Shown: one piece after another, positions 35,970 through 45,200 of the stretch
Position numbering within the stretch: position 1 is the stretch's first letter
How the letters are laid out: each line of letters begins with the position of its first letter
Source: Candidatus Ichthyocystis sparus
Lineage (GTDB): Bacteria > Pseudomonadota > Gammaproteobacteria > Burkholderiales > 2013Ark19i
Direction of reading: 5' to 3'
DNA: 64,000 bases
NCBI RefSeq assembly: GCF_900078745.1
Contig: NZ_FKII01000056.1
Location: forward strand, 1-64,000
Notes under the pieces: generated by a model
What the model saw: the letters and a program-made list of their open reading frames with translations, nothing else
Database searches by the model: none
Told to the model about the DNA's origin: nothing
Made by a program: the position numbers and the translations under genes

Positions 35970-38312
35970 ATTCATCCTGTGACTGCAATTGGTGATGCTA
36001 CTTCTAGTTATTATCCTGAAAATAATGAAGGTGGCAATAATAAAGAAGATAGTACTGTACAGTGTGGTGTCTCTTCTGGTTGTTATTTGCAGCAAGCTGA
36101 GGCCATTTTTGATACTGCTTCAGATACTACCGTATATAATGGAGTGATTACTAGGACTATAAGTAATATTCCTGCTGAACATTTTATTGCTACTACTGTT
36201 CTTTCTGCTGATGATAATGTTTCTTGTACAACATTTGCTATTCCTACCATTGCTGGATCAATGAATGATATCGTACCATCTACTGTTTCTGCTGAATCAA
36301 GTGTTGTTAGATCTTCTGAAACGTTAACCTCTAACTCTTGTGTTTCATTTTCTGTTCAACGTGTTGATTTACTAGATGTTACATTACTTTATGAGGATGC
36401 GGAGCTAATTAACAACCTACTTAATGATTTTCGTGAGTTTGCTAAAACTACTTGCGAAAATATGGTAACCAACTATGTTTCAACGACTGTAGTAAGTGGT
36501 AAACTTTCTCCGATTGGTAAAGCTATTTGGTGCAAAACTTACAGGGAACTACATAAATCTAGTTTTATATCTAGTTGCCTCTATGTGTACCATGTCGAGT
36601 ACCGTTCTGGTTTTATACGTACTCTTACTAGCGTTCAAGTAGTATCAAGTTTTTCTGGCGGGATAGTGCTATTAACGGGAAGTAGGTTACTGGATTTTTT
36701 ATTGAGACTAGATTGTGCTATTCTTGAGATAGCGAATTCTACATTTAACTCAGAGTGGGGTGAAGTAGCTGAGAGAATTTTTTCTGAACTAGAAGATGGA
36801 TCCTTGGATGCTATTAGTTGTGAAGATTTTATCAATGCCCTCGATATAGTTGGTGTTCCACTAGTAGCAATTTCAGGTTCTAAAACACGTGCAAAAGGTA
36901 AAGATAAAGGTAAGACGTCGATAAGTAGTAGTGAGGGTATAGCATCAGGAAGTATTAAGGAACCTACACATAATTCTCTTCCGTTTCATAGATCACTGTT
37001 GTTCCAGTTTCAGCCTGAATTATCATCTTATCCGTATCATCAATCTGGTCCGCAATTAAGTTCTTTGTCTCCATTAATTAAAGCTGATATTCTACCTTCA
37101 AAATTTATTAAATTGTCTTATGATGGAGTATCTTCTTCTGGTTCTACTGCAGTAAATGGACAAATTGTTAGCAGTAATGGTTTTGTTAGTGCTACTGTTA
37201 CTTCTTCTGCAATGCTAGACTTTTCCTTGTGTGTGCCATTACCTGTTAAACATGTTGTTTTACTGGGTGTCACGTTACTTCCTGATGGTGCTGAAATAAT
37301 TAATAAGCTCTTTAGAGATTTTCGTGTATTTGTTAAACGTGCTTGCGTGGGTATGGTAACACGTTATCTGTCAATGATTGTAAGTGGTGAGCTTTCTCCA
37401 ATTGGTAAAGATATTTGGTGCAAAACTTATAGAAAACTACATGAATCTAATTTTATGTCTAGGTGTATTTGTATATATCATGCTAAGTACCGTCCTGGGT
37501 TTATACGTACTCTTACTAATGTTAAATTATTGTCAGGTTCTTCCGATAGGCTAGTGCTATTAATGGGAAGTAAACTACTAGATTTTTTACTGAGACTAGA
37601 TTGCACTATCCTTGAGATAGTGAGTTCTACATTTAACTCGGAGTGGTGTGAAGTAGCTGAGAGAGTTTTTGCTAAAATGGAGGATGGATCATTAGATGCT
37701 GTTAGTTGTAAAGATTTTGTTAATGTCCTCGATGTTGCTGGTGTTCCTGCAGTAGCGATTTCAGGCTACCAAAGACACATGAAATATGTTAGTGAATCTT
37801 CAGCTCCTGCTGCTAAAAAAGAGTTTCCTATGGACAGAAATAATAGTTCTTTGAATTATCTTCGCGGACCCAAGAAATCGTTTATAAGTAGATTTTTGGG
37901 TATGGTTGGTCCTTCTTCTTTGTTATCTGTAGCTAATGTTTCCACCACTACTTTTTTTTCAAAGTATGACTTGAGTGCTAATGAATCTTCACTGGCTCCT
38001 ACCGCAGAAAAAGAACTTTCTATAGGAAGAAGTAGTAGTTCTTTGAGTTATTTTCGTGGACCCAAGAAATCATTTATGAGTAGATTTAATATTGTTGGAT
38101 GTTCTTCTTCAGTATCTGCAGGCAGTAATGCTGTGGTTTCAGTTGCTGCTAAGGATGAGGGGGATGAGAGAGAAAGATTGTTAGTATCGTTGAATTGTGG
38201 ATCACCTACTGACGGTAAATCAAGTAGCTCAATGATGGACGATAGTGGTGGAGTGTCTTCCTCACATTGTGGAAGTTCTAAAAGGATACGTGGACGGAAA
38301 AGGAAAAATTAA
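35970..38312 (+). CDS. Two beta-like domains with paired GPKKSF motifs; probable ATT start
   Basis: Where paralogs have ATG-TAT-CCT-GTA, this gene has ATT-CAT-CCT-GTG, in frame, four bases after GGAGGGGG. GTG 35979 is the alternative start (777 residues, 13 bases from the site). The N-terminus keeps a YLQQAEA motif. The first beta-like domain is about 125-300 in GTG numbering (VQRVDLLDVTLLYEDAE, IWCKTYRELHKSS, CEDFINALDIVGVP) and the second about 418-595 (VKHVVLLGVTLLPDGAE, CICIYHAKYRPGFIR). Two copies of a C-terminal motif follow, LNYLRGPKKSFISRF and LSYFRGPKKSFMSRF. The end is basic (KRIRGRKRKN). No alpha domain and no Lys/Ala linker. Function unknown; sorting to the nucleus is possible from the end sequence. 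Confidence 0.85.
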   Translation: MHPVTAIGDATSSYYPENNEGGNNKEDSTVQCGVSSGCYLQQAEAIFDTASDTTVYNGVITRTISNIPAEHFIATTVLSADDNVSCTTFAIPTIAGSMNDIVPSTVSAESSVVRSSETLTSNSCVSFSVQRVDLLDVTLLYEDAELINNLLNDFREFAKTTCENMVTNYVSTTVVSGKLSPIGKAIWCKTYRELHKSSFISSCLYVYHVEYRSGFIRTLTSVQVVSSFSGGIVLLTGSRLLDFLLRLDCAILEIANSTFNSEWGEVAERIFSELEDGSLDAISCEDFINALDIVGVPLVAISGSKTRAKGKDKGKTSISSSEGIASGSIKEPTHNSLPFHRSLLFQFQPELSSYPYHQSGPQLSSLSPLIKADILPSKFIKLSYDGVSSSGSTAVNGQIVSSNGFVSATVTSSAMLDFSLCVPLPVKHVVLLGVTLLPDGAEIINKLFRDFRVFVKRACVGMVTRYLSMIVSGELSPIGKDIWCKTYRKLHESNFMSRCICIYHAKYRPGFIRTLTNVKLLSGSSDRLVLLMGSKLLDFLLRLDCTILEIVSSTFNSEWCEVAERVFAKMEDGSLDAVSCKDFVNVLDVAGVPAVAISGYQRHMKYVSESSAPAAKKEFPMDRNNSSLNYLRGPKKSFISRFLGMVGPSSLLSVANVSTTTFFSKYDLSANESSLAPTAEKELSIGRSSSSLSYFRGPKKSFMSRFNIVGCSSSVSAGSNAVVSVAAKDEGDERERLLVSLNCGSPTDGKSSSSMMDDSGGVSSSHCGSSKRIRGRKRKN

Positions 38313-38967
38313 TTTCGTAATTTTGAGTGCTGATTTTATTACCAGTATTGCATAATTTTATACTTTTTTCTGTATGCAAGATATATATATAATGGTTCTC
38401 CTTTGTATTCCTTCATGATTAAATAAAGTTTATGTTTTTGTTCTCATATACTATTTTGACTTTTTCAAAAAATCATACCCACACCATTCTATGTTTAATA
38501 TGCGTTAGTAGTAAGTTAACTTATAAATTTTTTAGCTCAATTAAAATGGCAGGCATTTGATATTATAATTTTATTTCTTAATAAATGATAAAGACCCTAT
38601 TTTATATAAACTAACTTTTATTGTTTTTTCTATAAAGTCAGGGCAAACATAATCGATGTTCTCTATCTAAAAATTATTTATATCAATTATTAATGTTTCA
38701 TCTAATTGTTGTCTATTACGTATATATTATATTTTAGTATTTTCTTGAGTTTAGATGAGATTTGCCGGAAGAATAAAAAATCATATATATCATATAGGTT
38801 ATTTCCAATTTCTACCCGAATAACATTAGTTATAACGTTAAATTGTATGTATTATTTATTTTTAATTATTGAAATAATATATTGATATTTATATCTTGCA
38901 AGTTGTTAAAATATTTGCCATGTTGTTGTGGTGTCTCTAATAGTTAATGCATGTGAGGTGATTTTGC
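38313..38967. other. Spacer: module T and U traces, then AT-rich sequence
   Basis: Module T traces at about 38345-38440 (attgcataattttatac). Module U traces to about 38640 (aataaatgataaagaccc). The rest is AT-rich and apparently single-copy. GAGG at 38955-38958 lies nine bases before ATG 38968. Confidence 0.4.
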
Positions 38968-40788
38968 ATGAGTGATTGCAGCATGATCGATGTGGATTCT
39001 TTGCGCTACCCTTCGATTGATATGGAGTCTTCAGATAATGACATAAGTGTTCATTTCTCTAGCACTGTGCAGCATTCTAGTAGTAAATATATTGATGCAT
39101 ATAATATATGTAAAACAGGAGGGAACTCTCTTGTAGAGGGCAGTTCCATTTCATGCCAATCAGTTTTTTATCAGGATCTGGTTAATCCAATTCATTATTC
39201 TACAAATCATAGGCTATTGTTGAATTCTGTTCTAGGTAGTTGTTGCACCGTGTTCGGTAACACAATATTAAACAATGATTTGAGATCTATAAGTGCACTT
39301 GAGAATTATTTTATAAATTGTCTATTTGTTGCTATTACCGATGTACTATATGCTTTTGGAGAACGTTTCTCCAATTATCTAATACTTAAGGGATACAATG
39401 TTGTTTCAATAAAAGTATTAATCTATGATTTCATATCGTACATTAAATCTAACGTTAGTACTATCATGAGCGAAATTGACGATAAATGTTTGACACTTTT
39501 TTGCTCAAAAATTAGTGTAGAACTAAGAAAAATATTAATAAATTCATCAGTATTAGATGGTATTACAGAAAGATTGTTGCTTCCTGGTGAGGTTGATGTA
39601 TTGGAGTCATGCTTTAACGCGGTCATTTCAAGCAATAAGAGAATATTAGTCGATTCTACTATTGATAGGTATACCTTTTATCTTAGAATTACTTTGTTTC
39701 CTGATGATGTTGTTGTTAGTAGAGACTATAAAGAAACTATTATTTCATATTGTTCCGCTGCTGCTTTTTCATGCAAGTTTTCTTTATTTTTTTCAAAAGG
39801 CAATAATTTTGTAGATAATACTGCTTGTTTTGATTCACATCTAATATCATTTCCTTATTCTTATTTTATGTATAATCGAGAAAAATTAACGACCCTCAAG
39901 TCCGGTTTGAGAACTTTTGATGCTTATTTGTTAAATAATATAAAGTGTGATTTTATTATTTCTGTAACTAGATTAATTGACTTAAAGATTGAAGAAATCG
40001 GATTGTTGACCAGAAGAACAGTAGATATCTCTGATGTTCGTTTGGGTTTGATTAATTTAGAATTAGATTCTTACAGATTAAGGTCAGAAATATGGAAAGA
40101 TGCCGTTGATATTTTTGATAGAAATTTTTTTCCCAGATTGCATGATTTAGGATTGGGAGCGGTAAGTGACTCATATAGTGGCACTGTAATTAGTATGCTA
40201 GATGATAAAGAGTTTGTTTATTCCTTTATTTGTGATCTATTTTATAGTATCGACACCATATTTAATAGAAATTTAAAAAAATTGATAAATGATATATCTA
40301 AAGATAGAAGTGAAGATATATGTAGTTGCCAATATATAAACGATCCGCTAATTAGTAGTAATAAATTTATTTGGATGTTTGGGTTTTGCATAGAAGAATC
40401 GGCTGTAAGTATTATTAATCACGGTATAGATCTTTTTTTAGTTGAGTCTAAATATCATATTCCTTGCTTATTCGATAAGTTGGTTTCATCCTACTTGTCC
40501 TCTAGAAATAAAGACGATACTGACCTATCTTTATATTTTAGCGCTTACAAGGCATTTTCTTTGGCTAAAACAAAATCTTCTGAAGTTTTTTATGAAAAAA
40601 TTGCTCCTAAAATGCAATCGTTAGTGGACTCTGTTGTTATACGTGATAAGAATGTGTTTAGAATTGCATCGTTAAGGGAAACTATACATATCATCAGGAG
40701 TTGTATTTTTGATATTGATAACTCGCAGCTTAAGATTATGGATTATGCGTGGAGGAGTGCTATAGGATTGCTTACTGAAGGAAAGTAG
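38968..40788 (+). CDS. Unrecognised 606-residue protein, compositionally distinct
   Basis: One uninterrupted frame from ATG 38968 with GAGG upstream. It lacks the family N-terminus, Lys/Ala linker, clear alpha or beta domain, Ser-rich tail and basic end. The DNA is visibly more AT-rich, and the protein is rich in Ile, Leu, Asp, Ser, Phe and Tyr. It looks mostly helical, with several hydrophobic stretches that are too broken for confident membrane segments (LENYFINCLFVAITDVLYAF; FVYSFICDLFYSID). The pattern ICDLFYSID...LINDIS...FIWMF faintly resembles the first half of a beta domain (ICDLFYAIRR...LMAVRG...VIWC). A diverged relative is therefore possible but not shown. It appears once in the window and has no decayed copies. 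Function unknown. Confidence 0.8.
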   Translation: MSDCSMIDVDSLRYPSIDMESSDNDISVHFSSTVQHSSSKYIDAYNICKTGGNSLVEGSSISCQSVFYQDLVNPIHYSTNHRLLLNSVLGSCCTVFGNTILNNDLRSISALENYFINCLFVAITDVLYAFGERFSNYLILKGYNVVSIKVLIYDFISYIKSNVSTIMSEIDDKCLTLFCSKISVELRKILINSSVLDGITERLLLPGEVDVLESCFNAVISSNKRILVDSTIDRYTFYLRITLFPDDVVVSRDYKETIISYCSAAAFSCKFSLFFSKGNNFVDNTACFDSHLISFPYSYFMYNREKLTTLKSGLRTFDAYLLNNIKCDFIISVTRLIDLKIEEIGLLTRRTVDISDVRLGLINLELDSYRLRSEIWKDAVDIFDRNFFPRLHDLGLGAVSDSYSGTVISMLDDKEFVYSFICDLFYSIDTIFNRNLKKLINDISKDRSEDICSCQYINDPLISSNKFIWMFGFCIEESAVSIINHGIDLFLVESKYHIPCLFDKLVSSYLSSRNKDDTDLSLYFSAYKAFSLAKTKSSEVFYEKIAPKMQSLVDSVVIRDKNVFRIASLRETIHIIRSCIFDIDNSQLKIMDYAWRSAIGLLTEGK

Positions 40789-41189
40789 CTTAGCGGTAAA
40801 AATGGCAATCATGGATCTGATGGATTTTTAGTTGATGCTTATGTAACTTAGTTAAAATACATACGTACTATTATAAATAGTACACAGTTTTGTTATTTTT
40901 ACTTAAAGTATTGGTGGTGTTGCTCTGCATTTGTGATTCTTAACGAAGTAGCTATGCACTTGCTTTATTTGTTATTTCTTCCACCTGTGGTAGGTGTTAT
41001 TTTTTATAGTTTACTTGTAAAGTATTAAATGTGGGCCAATTTTTGATGGGTTTTAATGCGGACAATATGTTGTTGGATAGAGATCCTGTAGAGTCCAGAG
41101 AGCTTATTTATTATCCTACTGTTTTGTCTTATAATGCGGGGGTGTGCTTTGCACTGTAACCAGTTGCTGTAATTAAATGCTCATGTATA
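40789..41189. other. Unassigned spacer
   Basis: AT-rich, no gene, no copy noticed elsewhere in the window. Confidence 0.4.
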
Positions 41190-41999
41190 TAAAGTATTAT
41201 ATCCATCAAGACGGATATGGGAATTTAACCAAGTTTCTCTTTTTCTATATCGTCAAATACAATCTTGGTATCAAAAGTTATTAAAGAGTTTTGCGTGTTT
41301 TTTGAGTAGCTTCCTAGCTCTGTGATGTGGTGGGTACATCACAATCAACTGTCCCTGTTCAATTATTTATCTTTGTTGTTGTCATCAACTGCTCATCAGG
41401 TGCTATTGCTATTGGTTATAAAAAGAGGCGATAGGTTAGCTCGTTCAACGTACACCGCAGCCGTATATTCATAGGGACCTGATCCAAGAATAATTAATCT
41501 GCTGCCTGCAAAATTTGCTGCTTACAATTTTGTCTCTTGCATTTTTTTCTGCATTATTTTTACTCTTACCTGTAAAATTTACTGTCCGTAGAAAGTGAAT
41601 TTAATAATTGCTTTTATTGATAATTGTGTCAACAATATAGCTTCTAAGTACACTTTTTTGTCGTTACCTTGCATTTATTTAATTTTTGTGTAACTTTGAT
41701 ACTATCAAGTGATGTGATTAGCGGTTACAATGTTTATTAGTTGTACTTAGTGCTGCATTGTTTTTTTGCAATTTTGTTCTAGGAGAATGTTTTTTTATAT
41801 TTTGGGGGGAACCGATGTTTGTTGATGTGGTTTCTGCCGTTTCTAGCTCAGTGGTGGTTATACTTTGTGAGAAAGTAGATCCATTTTAAGTTATTTTGTT
41901 TGGCTCTATGAGAGTTATAGTGGGTGATTAGCAAGGTCGTGAGGTCATATTTTATGTGGTTAGCCCAGGTGATTCTTTTTGATAGATAGGGACAGTTGG
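41190..41999. repeat. Module R, first copy
   Basis: A long non-coding module restricted to the second half of the window. Landmarks: atcttggtatcaaaag (41262), catagggacctgatccaag (41470), ctatcaagtgatgtgattag (41702), gtgctgcattgtttttttgc (41750), tttggctctatgagagttat (41900). Related stretches lie at about 48390-48850, 52440-53280, 57740-58160 and 62710-62800. Confidence 0.6.
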
Positions 42000-42258
42000 G
42001 TGTTTAAATTGCGATTATATGCGGACTATTGTATCTGATGAGTGGTGTTTTGCCTTTGTAATTGTACGTGTGGATTGCTATCTTATTTTAGTGATGTGAA
42101 TATTGCGGGGTGGCAGCGTACGGCTTTGTCTGTCCGTGTTTAGTTTTGCAGTTGTTCTGCTTCGTAATGTTGGTGTATGGGTTTATGTTAGGATATTAAA
42201 GTAATTAATAAAGTATAAATAAGAATAATAAATCTAAACTTATAATAATGGAGAAGGG
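42000..42258 (+). promoter_or_regulatory. Module P leader of the 42259 gene
   Basis: gggtgtttaaattgcg, then ttttgcctttgtaattgtacgtg, gggtttatgttaggatatta and aagtataaataagaataa. GGAG at 42250-42253 lies five bases before ATG 42259. Confidence 0.5.
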
Positions 42259-45200
42259 ATGTTGTATCCTGTATCTTTAATTGGTGCCGCTGCTCCTGAT
42301 GATGTTCCTGAAGGTAGTTTGCAGCAACTTGAGGCTCCTACCACTTCTGCTTTAGCTGCCACTACTTCAGCTGGTGATGCTGTTGTGGGTAATGGAGTGA
42401 TCACCAAGGGTAGAGGTAAGTCTCCTGCCAAAGGGCGTGATGCTGCTGCTGTTTCTTCTTCTTTAGGTGCTGCTGTCGATCCGGGTGTTTTGAGTGCATT
42501 AGGTGTTGCTCTATCTCCTGAGGGTGTTCAAACAGTTGCAAATCTCTTTTTTAAGGTTAGTGAATACGCTAGACGTTTTTACCATAACATGGTAGTCAGA
42601 CAGCTGCCGTCGTCAGGATTGAATGACGAGCTTTTATCGACTGGGATAGCTATTTGGTACGGTACTTATAGGGAAATGTGTAAAGATGTTTTTGTATCCA
42701 TGTGCATTTGTGAGTACCATTCTAAGCACCGCTCTGATTTTATACATGCCATTCCTGGGGGTGTATTGTCTGACTCTTCTGACCATGGTGCAGTGCCATT
42801 AACTGGGAATAGTCTGCTAGCTTTTTTATCTAGACTAGATTGTGCTGTTCTTAGCAAGGTGGAGTCTATTTTTGGCTCTTATTGGGATGAAACTTCTGTT
42901 TCTCTGGAAGGGGAGGCATTGAATGGTGTTGTTTGTGAAGATTTTACAAGAGTTCTCGACACAACAGGTATTCCTGAAGTAGCTTTATCGATACTGGTAA
43001 TAGGTTCCTCTGTAGAGAAAGAAATAGGTAGGGGCACGATTAAACGTACAGCGTCAGGAGTTATTACTGCCCCGGATCTTATTTTATCAACTCAGTATCA
43101 TCCTGAAGATGGATCTTTTTCTGATCCAGTTGCAGGGGGAGGACATGTGGGCAGCGGTGACGTTCCTGTTTCTGATTGTGCCAAGGCAGTTATTGTTCGT
43201 GCCCCTGTTTGGACTCCACCTGTTCTTGGGGGGGGTGATGTTCTGCCTTCTGTTGGAGGTTCTGGTGCTGGATCTTTTCCTCCAATTACAGAAGAAGGTC
43301 ATGTGGGCAGCGATAACTCTCCTGTTCCTGCTAGCGGTGAAATGAACCTTGATGATGGTGGTACTAGGTCTTCTTCTGTGGTTTTGGTTCCTTCATATCT
43401 TCAATGTGTTAATTCGCTGGGTCTGAGTGTTAGTTTACATCCTGATAGTACCAAACTAGTTGGTATGTTCCTTTTCAGGGTTCGTGGATCTCTCGTAATG
43501 TCTTTCTCGAGATCAGTTGGCAATTACATCTCAAAGGTGTTGCTTAGTGATATTTCTATGGTTCAGCGATCTATTTGCTTCAAAACTTATAGAGAATTGC
43601 ATCTATGTATTTTTATGTCTAAGTGTCTTTGTATTTACCATTCCAAGTATCGTCCTGCTTTTATGCGTTCTCTTGCTAGTATTAGAGTATTGCCAGATTC
43701 CCCTGACCGTGGGCTAGTGCCACTAAGTGGATCTAACTTGGTAGATTTTTTATCGAGATTAGATAGTGTTGTTCGTGGTCTAGTGGAGTGTGTATTTAAC
43801 TCGAGGTGGGATGTGGAAACTAATGTGTCCCATTCTGAACGAGAATGTGGATCATTGAGTGATGTTAGTTGTGAAGATATCATTAGAGCTCTCAATGCTG
43901 CTAATGTTTCTTCATCATCATTTTCAATTTTCCGAAGATATATGATATATAAAGGTAAGAGATTAGTAAGTGGTAGTAAAATTACGGGCAAAGGTACGGT
44001 TTCAGGGAGTGATACTACAAGTCATGAACCATTACCCAAGAGTCATCCTCGACCTAAGAAGCAATTACGGTTTTCACCCCTGTTAGGGGGGGATTCTGAT
44101 TCCATTTTTGATGAATCTTCTTCTACTGGTAAGGACGTTTCAGTCTCTGCTAAGGTTGCTCCTTTATCTCTGCCTTCGGTTTCGTCCGCACCTATATCCT
44201 CATCTCCATATACTTCTGAGTCTGATTCCCAATCTAGGGTGGGATTGGAGTCTTTGTTGCTATTAAAGGATGTTGTTCATGATAGGTTTTCTAGCTATAG
44301 ATTTGTTAAATTGCTTTCCTGTGTAGATCAATCTTGCAGTGTGTCTGCTACCGACACTGTTTCTACTTTTGTGGTACCACCTGAAGGTACTGAGTCTTCT
44401 TTGCCTCCATCTGAGTCAGTAGTAGCTGCTGATGTTTCCTTTGCTTCTGTAACTGCTGTTGCTACTTTTAGTGATGTCTCAGATAGCGAAAGTGCTGATA
44501 GTAGCAGAGAAGCGGAAGAGGGGTATATACAAGGAAGTATTGCTGGAGGAAATTTGCAGCAGGTTCTGGTTCCTCGCGATACTACTTCAGATGCTGCTAT
44601 TTCAGCTGTTGTTACTGCTGTGGGTAATGGGGTGAGTACTAAGGGTAGAGGTAAGGCTTCTGCCAAAAAAGGTGCTGCTTCTGTTGCTGTTTCTTATTTG
44701 GATACTACTCTTAATCCTAATATTTTGAGTTCACTGGGTGTTGTGCTATCTCCTGAGAGTGTTCGAGTAATTGCAGGTCTTTTTTATGAGGTTGGTGAAT
44801 TTGCTAGACGAGTTTATGAGGGGATGATAAGAAAACAGCTTCCATCAATCATGAGTGGTAAATTTTCAATGACTGGGCTAGCCATTTGGTACCATACCTA
44901 TAGTTCAATGTGTAAGTATTTTTTTGTATCTAGGTGTCTTGGTGAGTACCATGCTAATCATCGCCCTGGATTTATAAGAACTCTTCCTAGCATTCAAGTA
45001 GTATCGGATTTTTCTGGCCATGATGCGGTGACATTAACTGGAGATGCTTTGCTAGGTTTTTTATCGAGGCTAGATTGTGCTATCCGTAGTGAGGTTGAGT
45101 CTATTTTTGACTCTTGTTTAAGTGAGGTTTCTGTTCCTCTGAGAGAGGAGTCCTTGAGTGCCATTAATTGTAGAGATCTTGTAGATGTTATGAGTGTTGC

